A stretch of DNA of 64,000 nt from Marinomonas sp. MED121 (GTDB taxonomy: Bacteria > Pseudomonadota > Gammaproteobacteria > Pseudomonadales > Marinomonadaceae): the NCBI RefSeq assembly GCF_000153025.1, contig NZ_CH672429.1:1356226-1420225 (forward strand), given 5' to 3'. Shown here one piece after another: positions 1 through 8,673 of the stretch. The notes beneath the pieces are model-generated. The model saw only the letters and a list, made by a program, of their open reading frames with translations, did no database searches and was not told the origin of the DNA. The position numbers were made by a program, and so were the translations under genes. How positions within the stretch are numbered: the first letter of the stretch is position 1; each line of letters starts with the position of its first letter.

Positions 1-489
1 TTGATGACGACAATTCACGCTTATACTAATGATCAGCGACTATCTGATGTCTATCACGAAGACCTTTACCGTGCCCGTGCTGCAGCAATGAACATGATCC
101 CAACTAAAACTGGCGCAGCCGCTGCGGTAGGCTTAGTTGTTCCTGAACTAGCAGGTAAATTTGATGGTATGGCGGTACGTGTACCTACTATCAATGTCTC
201 TTTGGTTGACTTAACTTTCTTAGCACCACGCGAAACAACAGCTGAAGAAGTAAACCAGATCATTGCTGATGCCATTGCAAACGACGCAACTCTGGCGCAA
301 GTATTAGCGGTTAACAATGAACCTCTCGTTTCTAGCGACTTTAATCACAGCACTTTCACCTCAAATTTTGATGCGACTCAAACTCGCGTTCAAGGCAAGC
401 TTGTAAAAGTAATGGCTTGGTATGATAACGAATGGGGCTTCTCTAACAGAATGTTAGATAACACCATCGCTTTGATGAATGCTAAGTAA
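1..489 (+). CDS. gap: Glyceraldehyde-3-phosphate dehydrogenase, C-terminal half (left-truncated)
   Basis: This is the C-terminal half of the glycolytic enzyme that oxidises glyceraldehyde-3-phosphate with NAD and phosphate to 1,3-bisphosphoglycerate in the cytosol. The visible part opens in the MTTIHAYT motif, whose His (codon at 16-18) is the general base of the family. The catalytic Cys would lie about 25 residues upstream, outside the window. The [12 protein letters not shown] stretch and the [12 protein letters not shown] motif near the C terminus are classic GapA signatures. The [14 protein letters not shown] segment argues against the erythrose-4-phosphate dehydrogenase paralogue Epd. 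A hairpin terminator follows, and pykA starts 80 bases later, so two consecutive lower-glycolysis genes are adjacent. Confidence 0.95.
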   Translation: MMTTIHAYTNDQRLSDVYHEDLYRARAAAMNMIPTKTGAAAAVGLVVPELAGKFDGMAVRVPTINVSLVDLTFLAPRETTAEEVNQIIADAIANDATLAQVLAVNNEPLVSSDFNHSTFTSNFDATQTRVQGKLVKVMAWYDNEWGFSNRMLDNTIALMNAK

Positions 490-496
490 TTAGTTG

Positions 497-519
497 AAGG
501 GCTGCTGACGCAGCCCTTT
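497..519 (+). terminator. Terminator after gap
   Basis: GGGCTGC (499-505) pairs with GCAGCCC (510-516) around a four-base TGAC loop, with flanking AA/TT pairs and a short T run. It separates gap from pykA, so pykA probably has its own promoter or depends on read-through. Confidence 0.8.
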
Positions 520-568
520 CCCTATCTTATAATCCCTTCTTCTAATTTTTTATCTTGGTAATATTAAT

Positions 569-2014
569 ATGACTCGTAGAACAAAAATTGTCGCAACATT
601 AGGTCCCGCTTCTAGTTCACCAGAAATGATTGAGAAGCTGATTAATGCAGGCGCAAATGTTTTCCGCCTTAACTTTTCTCACGGTCAACCTGAAGATCAT
701 ATTAATCGTGCCAATATTGTTCGCGAAATGGCGGCAAAAAATGGCAAGCATGTTGCGATTCTAGGCGACCTGCAAGGCCCTAAAATTCGTATTGCTCGTT
801 TTAAAAACACCAAGGTAAACCTTAAAGATGGTGACACCTTTGTTTTAGATGTCGGTTTTGATAAGAATAACGGTGATGAAACCCGTGTTGGTATTGATTA
901 CCCACAACTAGCAACCGACTCAGAACCTGGCAACATTTTATTATTAGATGATGGTCGTGTGGTACTTGAAGTCCTTGAAGTTAAAGGCCAAGAAGTCATT
1001 ACTAAAGTCATTGTTGGTGGTCCATTATCAAACAATAAAGGCATCAACCGTCAAGGTGGTGGCTTATCTGCTGCAGCATTAACAGATAAAGACAAAGAAG
1101 ATATCAAAACAGCAGCAGCACTTAAGGCAGATTACCTAGCGGTTTCTTTCCCACGTAGTGCAGAAGATATCGAAGAAGCTCGCAGCCTGGCTCTCGCTGC
1201 AGGTCTTGAAACAGGCATAGTATCGAAAGTAGAACGCGCTGAAGCCGTTGCTGATAATGAAACACTGGATGCCATCATTCTTGCTTCTGACGCTGTCATG
1301 GTTGCTCGTGGCGATCTAGGTGTTGAAATCGGTGATGCTGAGTTGATCGGTGTGCAAAAACACATGATCAAGCGTTGTCGTCAATTGAACCGCCCCGTTA
1401 TCACTGCAACTCAAATGATGGAAACCATGATTACAAGTGCGATGCCAACTCGTGCAGAAGTATTTGACGTTGCTAATGCTGTACTTGATGGCACAGATGC
1501 TGTGATGCTTTCTGCTGAAACTGCGGCGGGGGATTATCCAGAAGAAGTCATCCAAACCATGGTGCGCGTGTGTAAAGGGGCTGAGAAGCAACCTGCAATC
1601 AACCGCTCTAAGCACCGTTTAGATGTGACTTTTACCAGCATTGACGAAACCATTGCCATGTCTGCTATGTATGCAGCTAACCACCTTGAAGGTGTGTCAG
1701 CCATCATTAGCTTGACTGAATCGGGCACCACCCCACTATTAATGTCGCGCATCAGTTCTGGTCTACCTATTTATGCGCTTTCACCTAATCAAGAAGCCCT
1801 TAACCGTGTAGCCCTTTATCGTGGTGTGACGCCGATTGCTTTCCCATCTAAGGAATACAATCGTGACAACCTAAACCAAGGTTTGGTTGATGCACTTAAG
1901 GCTCAAGGTTTAGTCAAAGATGGTGATCTTGTGATCTTAACGAAAGGTGATCATCTAGTGAGCTGTGGCACCACTAATGCGATGAAAATTGTACGCATTG
2001 GTGATGTTCACTAA
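569..2014 (+). CDS. pykA: Pyruvate kinase (PykA type)
   Basis: This cytosolic enzyme converts phosphoenolpyruvate and ADP to pyruvate and ATP, the last step of glycolysis. The 481 residues match the length of E. coli PykA (480), and the sequence follows PykA closely: [13 protein letters not shown] at the N terminus, [19 protein letters not shown], and the active-site region [10 protein letters not shown] followed by [11 protein letters not shown]. The [12 protein letters not shown] segment and a complete C-terminal regulatory domain (SRISSGLPI to the end) are also present. The start ATG has only a weak Shine-Dalgarno sequence upstream. It lies between two hairpin terminators and so is probably monocistronic. 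The type is assigned from resemblance to PykA rather than PykF. Confidence 0.96.
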   Translation: MTRRTKIVATLGPASSSPEMIEKLINAGANVFRLNFSHGQPEDHINRANIVREMAAKNGKHVAILGDLQGPKIRIARFKNTKVNLKDGDTFVLDVGFDKNNGDETRVGIDYPQLATDSEPGNILLLDDGRVVLEVLEVKGQEVITKVIVGGPLSNNKGINRQGGGLSAAALTDKDKEDIKTAAALKADYLAVSFPRSAEDIEEARSLALAAGLETGIVSKVERAEAVADNETLDAIILASDAVMVARGDLGVEIGDAELIGVQKHMIKRCRQLNRPVITATQMMETMITSAMPTRAEVFDVANAVLDGTDAVMLSAETAAGDYPEEVIQTMVRVCKGAEKQPAINRSKHRLDVTFTSIDETIAMSAMYAANHLEGVSAIISLTESGTTPLLMSRISSGLPIYALSPNQEALNRVALYRGVTPIAFPSKEYNRDNLNQGLVDALKAQGLVKDGDLVILTKGDHLVSCGTTNAMKIVRIGDVH

Positions 2015-2042
2015 GCAAGCAAAGCCATTAGTTGTTATGATA

Positions 2043-2076
2043 AATAGCCCAGTTTGGAAGCAAACTGGGCTATTTT
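2043..2076. terminator. Strong terminator between pykA and mgsA
   Basis: A perfect 14-bp stem, 2043-2056 pairing with 2061-2074, encloses a GAAG tetraloop and is flanked by A-rich and T-rich arms. It ends the pykA transcript. Confidence 0.88.
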
Positions 2077-2116
2077 GCTTCTATGAGTAGAAAGATGCCG
2101 AGTTTGGAGAATGAAA

Positions 2117-2578
2117 ATGCAAAAGAAACAAGCGACGACTAGTGCGATTAAAAACATTGCCCTAGTTGCCCATGACAATATGAAGGCAGAATTAATTGAG
2201 TGGGCTGACATCCATAAAGAGAAGCTGGTTGGCCATAAACTATTAGCCACAGGCACCACAGGTAATCTACTCCAAAAACAACTAAGTGTTGCCGTTACCC
2301 CTTTAATCAGTGGACCTCTAGGCGGCGATCAACAGCTTGGCGGCATGATTGCAGAAGGTAAAGTCGACGTGCTTATCTTCTTCTGGGATCCTTTTGAACC
2401 TATGCCGCATGATCCAGATATTAAGGCATTGCTGAGGGTTGCTGCAGTATGGAATATTCCGATTGCCTGTAGTGTGAGTTCGGCTAACTTTTTGATTTCT
2501 TCACCTTTACTTGCAAGCGAATATGAAAGAACAGTACCTGATTACGACGCTTATTTGGCCGCTCGTATTGATGATTAA
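2117..2578 (+). CDS. mgsA: Methylglyoxal synthase
   Basis: It converts dihydroxyacetone phosphate to methylglyoxal and phosphate, a cytosolic bypass that relieves sugar-phosphate stress when phosphate is limiting. Family motifs are IALVAHD, ATGTTGNL, SGPLGGDQQ, DVLIFFWDP and PHDPDIKALLR. The open frame begins with ATG at 2111, but the TTGGAG ribosome site abuts that codon. The second ATG at 2117 has about seven bases of spacing. Counting from 2117 places the catalytic residues at His19, Asp71 and His98, exactly the E. coli numbering, which supports this start. The protein is then 153 residues, against 152 in E. coli. It lies directly downstream of pykA and has its own terminator. Confidence 0.95.
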   Translation: MQKKQATTSAIKNIALVAHDNMKAELIEWADIHKEKLVGHKLLATGTTGNLLQKQLSVAVTPLISGPLGGDQQLGGMIAEGKVDVLIFFWDPFEPMPHDPDIKALLRVAAVWNIPIACSVSSANFLISSPLLASEYERTVPDYDAYLAARIDD

Positions 2579-2611
2579 TTGTTGATAATGTTTTAGTTTT
2601 ATCCAGATCAT

Positions 2612-2642
2612 AGTGAATGGCAGCACCTAACAGCCATTCACT
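2612..2642 (+). terminator. Hairpin after mgsA
   Basis: AGTGAATGGC (2612-2621) pairs with GCCATTCACT (2633-2642) around an 11-base loop. It lies 34 bases after the mgsA stop, and a weak T-rich tail follows. Confidence 0.65.
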
Positions 2643-2653
2643 TTATTCGCTAC

Positions 2654-3587
2654 CTATTCACTATCTCGGCTCAGTTTTAAATACACCCCCAAACTGCGAG
2701 CAAACCTACCCCCGAAAACAACATCCAAACCCCATTCATCAGTTGCCCATTAGCAGGATTCAGTACCGACTTGAACATAGCAAAGAGCTCATCGACACCG
2801 GCAATAATAATGGCCGACATAAAACGCATTATGGTGCGCGTAGTGGAGTTGTAATGATTAATATCCTTACTGACTAACACCTCTCTTCTAAAATGGTTTT
2901 ACCTAGGTCAAAGATTGCCAAGCCTAAAGTAATCATGACTACCACACTAAATGAGCTACTCGTCGTATCTTCTAATAATGAAAACCCCTTCACTAACGAC
3001 ATGAAAGCAGCCGCTAGAAGCCACAAGGAAACCAAGATCAAAAAACCACCAATCAAGCTATAAATAGCTTGAAAGAAAGGGTGCATACGATTTCTTAAGC
3101 CATCACCTAACAAATAAGATAAGAGACGTATCAAACTAAAGTTAATCACTAAATAGCCCATATCTTTCCCTTCAGCCGAAATAACATGTTGCACAGAAGA
3201 GAGCGCTAATTGATGCGTCGCTGAAGACAAATAAGGCTGAGTCACTACCACTTTACTTTGGCTTTCTTGAGCTGCTAAAAAATAGGGTCTGCGACTACGA
3301 TCACTACCCTTACTAAAAGAGCGCCGCCCTCTTGCACTCACCATAGGGCTATATACTGTCTCTTGTTGCTGAATACCATTTACGTCAAGACAGTAAATAA
3401 GTTCGACAAAAGGATAAGCTCGACTAAGCTGCTCAATCGTCTCTCTTTGTGATTTTGGATCATTCAATAGAACCTCACTATCTAAACTAGTTAAAATGGA
3501 GGCCAATAGGTCGTGAATAACATCCTCATATGCACGATATTTATCTAACGATCGAAAATAGTTCTGCGTTGTCATTTCGCCCTTCAC
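2654..3587 (-). pseudogene. PDC sensor-domain membrane protein, broken by two apparent frameshifts
   Basis: Read continuously on the minus strand, this locus would encode a protein of roughly 305-310 residues resembling the PDC-sensor membrane proteins of pseudomonads. It has an extracytoplasmic-type PDC region (residues about 40-150), two transmembrane segments, then IFDLGKTILEE and more membrane segments. The first frame stops at 2874 just after ILEE. The family continues EEEVL-KDI, and the continuation (VLVSKDINHYNS) is present at once in another frame (2677-2880). One G missing near 2881-2891 explains the break. The second piece ends in AVWGCI. One extra G in the run near 2687-2691 would instead give a VYLKLSRDSE tail stopping at 2654. 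The likely start is ATG at 3575, preceded by AAGGG. The lesions could be real decay or sequencing error. Confidence 0.7.
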
Positions 3588-3890
3588 TTTTGCTAAGTTA
3601 TTAATTCTATTTGTAAAATATAAACATCAATGAAATAAATATTCAACATTCATATTTTTTATATTTAATTTTTTTATGAATCAGACTTAAACTCCCTGTT
3701 TCTCTCGCTCGCAAGCCCATAATCGGCTATATTAGCGCCGCAATATCCTTACACTTGAACAGCAGCCGGCATTCACTGCTTCTTAGGTGTAAAAACAGCT
3801 CGACCGAACAATCTATCTATCACATATAAACGTTTCGACTCAGTGAATAGAGCCCCCACCAGGTTGGAAACGTGCTATAGGAGAATTACT
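3588..3890. other. Intergenic region upstream of purE
   Basis: About 300 AT-rich bases lie between the divergent PDC-sensor locus and purE. The only dyad seen near purE is a short AAACGTTT core around 3828-3835. It resembles the centre of a PurR operator but lacks good outer matches. The AGGAG ribosome site for purE is at 3879-3883. No RNA gene or convincing open frame was seen. Confidence 0.5.
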
Positions 3891-4382
3891 TTGCAAGCTA
3901 AAGTTGCCCTCATCATGGGATCAAAAAGTGACTGGCCTACTATGGAAGGTGCCGCTCAAATCATGGACCAACTTCAGGTTCCATATCATGTGGAAGTTGT
4001 CTCAGCCCATAGAACACCAGTAAAACTGGCAGAATTCTCTGAACAAGCAGCAGACAAAGGTATTCAAGTTATTATTGGCGGCGCAGGTGGCGCAGCGCAT
4101 TTACCAGGCATGGTAGCTGCACACACTCACCTACCTGTTTTAGGCGTACCAGTACAAAGTAAAGCGCTGAGCGGCATGGATAGCTTATTATCTATCGCTC
4201 AAATGCCTAAAGGTGTTGCGGTTGGTACGTTAGCGATCGGCACAGCAGGTGCATTTAATGCAGGCCTTCTAGCGTGCCAAATTTTAGCGATTACAGACCC
4301 TGAGCTTACCGCTCGCATTCAAGCTTTCCGTGCAGAACAAACAGACACAGTGCTTGCTAACCCAGATCCTAGGGAGGCCTAA
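3891..4382 (+). CDS. purE: N5-carboxyaminoimidazole ribonucleotide mutase (class I PurE)
   Basis: It rearranges N5-CAIR to CAIR in de novo purine synthesis and works after PurK. Class I PurE motifs are clear: [14 protein letters not shown] at the N terminus, [22 protein letters not shown] with the catalytic His, and [25 protein letters not shown]. The open frame extends upstream to 3843, but the conserved N terminus begins at the TTG codon at 3891. That codon has a near-ideal AGGAG seven bases upstream, so a 163-residue protein with a TTG start is favoured. The stop codon shares its last A with the purK ATG, indicating translational coupling. Confidence 0.94.
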   Translation: MQAKVALIMGSKSDWPTMEGAAQIMDQLQVPYHVEVVSAHRTPVKLAEFSEQAADKGIQVIIGGAGGAAHLPGMVAAHTHLPVLGVPVQSKALSGMDSLLSIAQMPKGVAVGTLAIGTAGAFNAGLLACQILAITDPELTARIQAFRAEQTDTVLANPDPREA

Positions 4383-5449
4383 TGTCTAAAATATGGGTAT
4401 TAGGCGCAGGGCAACTCGGCGCCATGCTAAAACAAGCAGCAAATCCACTTGGACTTGACGTTGAAACGGTTGATATTGAGAGCCAAGCACAACTTAGCTT
4501 AGCGGCTGATGACGTTGTTACCGCAGAGAGAGAAGAGTGGCCTAGCACCACAGCGACTAACCAATTAGCAACACATGCTAATTTTGTTAATTTGCAAACC
4601 TTTCCTCAACTTGCAGACCGCTTAACGCAAAAGCAATTACTGGACAAGCTTGAGCTTGCCACTGCGCCATGGTTTCCTGTTACAGAAGAGACCAGTGCAG
4701 AGCAACTACACCAGGATTTAGGTGAACGCGTCTTATTAAAACAACGCCGTGGTGGCTATGACGGCAAAGGCCAGCATTGGTTAAAAGCGTCTCAGCCAAG
4801 CGAAGTTCCTCATGACTGGAAAGGTTGCGCGATTGCAGAACAAGGTATTGGCTTTGATGAAGAAGTTTCTATTGTTGGCGTAAGAGGCAAGTCTGGTGAA
4901 ACCTATTTTTATCCTTTGACTCTGAACCTACACATTAACGGCATCTTGTATGCGTCTATCGCACCATTAAAACGCTTAGCACCATTACAAGCTAAAGCTG
5001 AAGAGATGCTAGCCAAGCTTATGAATGACCTGGATTATGTTGGTGTGATGGCAATGGAATGTTTCCGTGTTGGCGATCAACTCATGATTAATGAGCTAGC
5101 CCCTAGAGTTCATAATAGTGGCCATTGGACTCAAGCAGGGGCAAGCGTAAGCCAATTTGAGAACCATATGCGCGCTGTAGCAGGGTTACCCTTAGCAAAA
5201 GCTGTCATTAAAAACCAAAGCTTGATGGTTAATCTCATCGGCGTTCCTGTGGATTACGATTGGTTGTCTATTCCCGGTTTAGAGCTATATTGGTATAAAA
5301 AAGAGGTCCGAGTGGGTCGTAAAGTCGGTCATTTAAATTTTTGTAGTGGCGATCAAGCAGAATTAAAAGACGCACTTATAAAATTAGACAAGCTACCAAC
5401 CCCTTATAATCAAGCCCTATCTTGGTTAACAGGGCATCTTTCACACTAA
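4382..5449 (+). CDS. purK: N5-carboxyaminoimidazole ribonucleotide synthase (PurK)
   Basis: This ATP-grasp ligase carboxylates aminoimidazole ribonucleotide with bicarbonate and ATP to N5-CAIR, the substrate of PurE. The 355 residues equal the E. coli length. Visible motifs are the N-terminal WVLGAGQLGAML nucleotide fold, KQRRGGYDGKGQ in the ATP-grasp lid, the ELAPRVHNSGHWT metal and substrate segment, and SQFENHMRAV. The gene overlaps purE by one base. No purine gene follows, so purEK stands alone as a two-gene operon. Confidence 0.96.
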   Translation: MSKIWVLGAGQLGAMLKQAANPLGLDVETVDIESQAQLSLAADDVVTAEREEWPSTTATNQLATHANFVNLQTFPQLADRLTQKQLLDKLELATAPWFPVTEETSAEQLHQDLGERVLLKQRRGGYDGKGQHWLKASQPSEVPHDWKGCAIAEQGIGFDEEVSIVGVRGKSGETYFYPLTLNLHINGILYASIAPLKRLAPLQAKAEEMLAKLMNDLDYVGVMAMECFRVGDQLMINELAPRVHNSGHWTQAGASVSQFENHMRAVAGLPLAKAVIKNQSLMVNLIGVPVDYDWLSIPGLELYWYKKEVRVGRKVGHLNFCSGDQAELKDALIKLDKLPTPYNQALSWLTGHLSH

Positions 5450-5516
5450 GGAAATTGGGAACATGTTAATTAGTATTGTATAATATAGTGCTAATGATCG
5501 TGCTCCCTACTTTAGT

Positions 5517-5545
5517 CCTAGAAAAGTTAAATTAGAAGTTCTAGG
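5517..5545. repeat. Inverted repeat between purK and the AsnC-type regulator
   Basis: CCTAGAA (5517-5523) is the inverse of TTCTAGG (5539-5545) with a 15-base spacer. It lies in the 264-base gap after purK and about 170 bases before the Lrp-type gene. It could be a weak terminator or an operator, and nothing in the sequence decides between them. Confidence 0.35.
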
Positions 5546-5713
5546 CATTGTAAGTTCGCTATAAAAAGAATAACTTTTTCACTATCAAAACCTATTGGCC
5601 TTTATCTTTTATGCTAAACCAGTAGAATTAAGATTAATGGAATAACTTATTGATCATAAAGCGAAGATTGTTACTTCGTCCATCGTCTCTAAGATGTTAG
5701 TTTAGGAGAGTAC

Positions 5714-6187
5714 ATGCAAGCTATAGAACTTGATCACTATGATTGGAGGCTTTTAAAAGCGCTGCAGAAAAATGCGCGTCTGTCTAATGTCGCCCTATCT
5801 GAAACGGTCAGCTTATCCCCTTCACAATGCTCAAGACGATTGCAACGCTTAGAACAAAGCGGATTAATAGAGAATTACATTACTCATTTAAACCCTAGCT
5901 CACTTGGTTTTCATGTAATGGCATTCGTTAATGTCACCTTAGACAAAAAAGGTGGTAAAACAGCGATGGAATTTCAAGAAGAAATAAACAAGATAGATAA
6001 TATTCTTGAATGCTACTCAGTGACAGGAGATACCGATTACCTCTTAAGAGTTGTCAGTGCAGACCTTAAAAGCTTCTCCGATTTCATGATGGACCAACTG
6101 GTCTCGCTATCGGGTGTTAGCCAAGTAAAATCAACGGTTATTCTAGATCAAATTAAACACCAAACAGTACTTCCACTGCCTGCTTAG
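5714..6187 (+). CDS. Lrp/AsnC family transcriptional regulator
   Basis: This is a DNA-binding regulator of the feast/famine family, which usually responds to amino acids as octamers. The 157 residues have the usual layout: an N-terminal helix-turn-helix (DHYDWRLLKALQKNARLSNVAL followed by LSPSQCSRRLQRLEQSGLI, residues 7-53), then the ligand-binding RAM domain with the typical ECYSVTGDTDYLLRV stretch. AGGAG lies six bases before the ATG. It precedes, on the same strand, a glycine-betaine-type oxygenase gene 369 bases away, so control of that gene is possible but unproven. The effector cannot be told from sequence. Confidence 0.9.
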   Translation: MQAIELDHYDWRLLKALQKNARLSNVALSETVSLSPSQCSRRLQRLEQSGLIENYITHLNPSSLGFHVMAFVNVTLDKKGGKTAMEFQEEINKIDNILECYSVTGDTDYLLRVVSADLKSFSDFMMDQLVSLSGVSQVKSTVILDQIKHQTVLPLPA

Positions 6188-6556
6188 GCATTGAGTATTC
6201 GCCATATATTTGCGCAAGCAAAATATGGCGATTATCACCTCGTTTCACTCTCTCTTTTTATAGAAATAAATGGCTTCCTCACGATTATTTCTACATAACG
6301 TCACTTGCGGCTAAAAACGACCACGCCAGGTATAAACAGATAAATATGTGTCGTTTTTGAACATTCCCATAAAAACCTCTCAAAGCGAGAATTCTCGCAG
6401 TCGCACACACGCTTTACAGCAACAATTTAACTCAAAAAATTATGAGTTAAGATACAAATAATTACTATAATCGAGAGAAGGCGACGACGCTTTACCCCTT
6501 TAAATTCATTTGAGCTCTAGGTCGCTCGAATCCCAATACATAATGAGGAAGTCGCA
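6188..6556. other. Intergenic region upstream of the Rieske oxygenase, with three dyads
   Basis: This 369-base region holds three inverted repeats. CGCCATAT (6200-6207) with ATATGGCG (6223-6230) and an inner TTTGC/GCAAA stem forms a stable hairpin just after the regulator gene. It may be its terminator, though no T run follows. AAAAACGAC (6313-6321) and GTCGTTTTT (6350-6358) form a second repeat. TAACTCA (6428-6434) and TGAGTTA (6443-6449) form a compact operator-like dyad about 108 bases before the oxygenase start. The GAGGA ribosome site is just before 6557. Confidence 0.5.
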
Positions 6557-7810
6557 ATGGGAAATAAAATAACACTCACAGACATCACCAACCCTTCCCT
6601 CTCTCGAGAAGACGTTAAAGCGTTAATAGAATCTCGTAAGCGTAATTTTAGTTTAGAAGCTCCTTTCTATAACTCCAAAGAGATATACGACTTAGACATG
6701 TCTGAGATTTTCTGTAAGAGTTGGATTTTTGCAGGCCTAACCTGTGAAATTCCTAAAACAGGCAATTACATGACATTGGAAATAGGCAACAATCCTATTT
6801 TTCTTGTACGCGATAAAGAAGGCAATATACAAGGCTACCATAACACTTGTCGTCACCGTGGCCATAAAGTGGTATTAGGTGAAGCGGGTAAAGTCGCTAA
6901 GCTTGTTTGCCCATATCATCAGTGGACCTATGAACTAGATGGTGAATTGTTATTTGCTAACTCTATGGAGCTAACCGACGGTTTTGATAAAAAAGAATTT
7001 AGCTTACATTCCATCTCTGTTGAGGTGTTACAAGGCTATATTTTTGTCAGCCTTGCAGATGAGCCAGAACCTTTTGGTGCTTTTGCAGAAAAAGCCCAAG
7101 CACATATCGGCATCCATGATTTAGAAAATGCTAAAGTCGCTGTTGAAAGTCATATCGTTGAAGATGCCAACTGGAAACTAGTCATTGAGAATAACCGTGA
7201 GTGTTATCACTGTAATGGTTCCCACCCAGAGCTCCTCAACTCTTTGATCGAATTTGATGATACAACAGACCCAAGAGCAACCGATGAATTTAAAGCCCTT
7301 TGCGCTGAAAAAGAAGCTAAATGGGAAAGTTTAGGTGTGCCTTATAAGCATATTGAAGAAGGCCTAAGAAATCGTATTGTTCGTATGCCGCTGTTAAATG
7401 GCGTTGTCTCTATGACAATGGATGGCAAACGCGCGTGCAGCAAGTTACTTGGTAATATTCCTGATGAAGATATGGGTGCAATGCGTTTCTTACACCTACC
7501 TAATTCATGGAATCACTTTCAAGGCGATCACCTTATTACTTTTAGAGTCCTTCCTCTAGGTCCTGAAAAAACCCTCGTCACTACAAAATGGATAGTACAT
7601 AAAGATGCAGTAGAAGGCGTTGATTATGATGTGGAGCGCATGCGCCATGTATGGGATCACACCAATCAACAAGATAGAGACCTTGCCGAGCGTTCACAAG
7701 AAGGTATTAACTCTATTGCATACCAACCAGGCCCCTATCACCCAACCTATGAATTTGGGGTCATCAACTTTGTTGATTGGTATTGTGATGAACTAGCTAA
7801 AAACTTGTAA
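6557..7810 (+). CDS. Rieske non-heme iron oxygenase, glycine betaine monooxygenase type (GbcA-like)
   Basis: This is the oxygenase subunit of a two-component Rieske monooxygenase. It resembles pseudomonad GbcA, which demethylates glycine betaine to dimethylglycine. The Rieske [2Fe-2S] ligands are Cys98-x-His100 and Cys118-x2-His121. The catalytic domain carries the ENNRECYHCNGSHPELL iron-site motif with His218 and His223. Long shared stretches with GbcA include RIVRMPLLNGVVSMTMDGK and the C-terminal YQPGPYHPTYEFGVINFVDWY region. The ferredoxin-reductase partner (GbcB) is not adjacent, so it must come from elsewhere. Upstream lie an AsnC-type regulator and several dyads. Carnitine or choline oxygenases are the main alternatives, but the C-terminal region fits GbcA better. 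Confidence 0.85.
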   Translation: MGNKITLTDITNPSLSREDVKALIESRKRNFSLEAPFYNSKEIYDLDMSEIFCKSWIFAGLTCEIPKTGNYMTLEIGNNPIFLVRDKEGNIQGYHNTCRHRGHKVVLGEAGKVAKLVCPYHQWTYELDGELLFANSMELTDGFDKKEFSLHSISVEVLQGYIFVSLADEPEPFGAFAEKAQAHIGIHDLENAKVAVESHIVEDANWKLVIENNRECYHCNGSHPELLNSLIEFDDTTDPRATDEFKALCAEKEAKWESLGVPYKHIEEGLRNRIVRMPLLNGVVSMTMDGKRACSKLLGNIPDEDMGAMRFLHLPNSWNHFQGDHLITFRVLPLGPEKTLVTTKWIVHKDAVEGVDYDVERMRHVWDHTNQQDRDLAERSQEGINSIAYQPGPYHPTYEFGVINFVDWYCDELAKNL

Positions 7811-7833
7811 AGCAGCCACTAACACGAAAATAA

Positions 7834-7871
7834 AAAAAACCGGAATCATGAAAAATGACTCCGGTTTTTTT
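7834..7871. terminator. Bidirectional terminator between the oxygenase and the GST gene
   Basis: AAAAAACCGGA (7834-7844) pairs with TCCGGTTTTTT (7860-7870). An inner TCAT/ATGA stem across one mismatch closes on a GAAAA loop. A and T runs on both sides let it serve both convergent genes. Confidence 0.9.
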
Positions 7872-7884
7872 ATCGGCGACAATC

Positions 7885-8553
7885 TTAATTAACAGCATCA
7901 TAAGCTTCTATTATCCACTTTTCAGCCTCTGCTGCTTGCAACCATTCTTGCATTTCAGGCAGTGCATACATTGCCTTTGACCAGGCTTCAAATTCATCAC
8001 TGACAAATAAACCATAATTTCTAATTCGCCACATAACGGGGGCATACATAGCATCGACTATTGAAAAAGCGCCACATAAAAACGGCCCCTGACTACGACT
8101 TGATATCAATTCCTCATCAGCCTGATAAAACTGCCGCCATAAATCAGCGAGACGCGCAATATCCTTTAAACTTTCTGCGTTTGCACTTACCTTAGTTTGA
8201 CGACGACAATTCATAGGAAACTGACTTCTGAGCCCCAAGAAACCTGAATGCATCTCGGCGGATGCCGATCGAGCCAATGCTCGCCAGAGTTTAGATTCTG
8301 GCCACAAATTTGCCTCTGGGTAGGTATCGGCTAAAACCTCCATAATCGCCATGGAGTCCCAAACAACTTGATTATCAATTTTTAAAATCGGCACACTTGC
8401 CGGAATCACTTCTTGCCTTGCAAAATCTGTTAATGATGTATCGTGATAAAAAGGGAAAATGGTTTCTTCAAAGGCTAGCCCTGCCACCTTCATCGCAAGC
8501 CAAGGCCTTAAAGACCAAGAAGAGTAGTTCTTATAAGCAATAAACAATTCCAT
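7885..8553 (-). CDS. Glutathione S-transferase family protein
   Basis: This is a cytosolic GST-fold protein of 222 residues. It begins with the thioredoxin-like N domain (MELFIAYKNYSSWSLRPWLAM), and the Ser of YSSWS is the probable glutathione-activating residue. The cis-proline segment ASVPILKID and WDSMAIMEVLADTYPEANLWP complete the glutathione site. An all-helical C domain follows, with the FSIVDAMYAPVMWRIRNYG capping motif. Its substrate cannot be told. It is transcribed divergently from a LysR-type gene 120 bases away, a common arrangement for a regulator and its target. A shared terminator separates it from the convergent oxygenase. Confidence 0.88.
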   Translation of the reverse strand: MELFIAYKNYSSWSLRPWLAMKVAGLAFEETIFPFYHDTSLTDFARQEVIPASVPILKIDNQVVWDSMAIMEVLADTYPEANLWPESKLWRALARSASAEMHSGFLGLRSQFPMNCRRQTKVSANAESLKDIARLADLWRQFYQADEELISSRSQGPFLCGAFSIVDAMYAPVMWRIRNYGLFVSDEFEAWSKAMYALPEMQEWLQAAEAEKWIIEAYDAVN

Positions 8554-8673
8554 TTATCAAACCCCTTTATAAAGTTTGTGATTAAGAGAAGCCTCATGCT
8601 AGGCTGACATAAAGAACAATAAAAGCGAATTAATCCGAACAAACCATTCGAAAAAAGCGAATAGATATTTTCC

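Noticed and set aside
2617-2877. Plus-strand open frame after mgsA
   Set aside because: It runs antisense to the PDC sensor locus and resembles no protein, while the opposite strand matches a known family.
3820-3842. PurR operator upstream of purE
   Set aside because: Only the AAACGTTT core resembles a PurR site, and the flanking positions do not match the consensus well.
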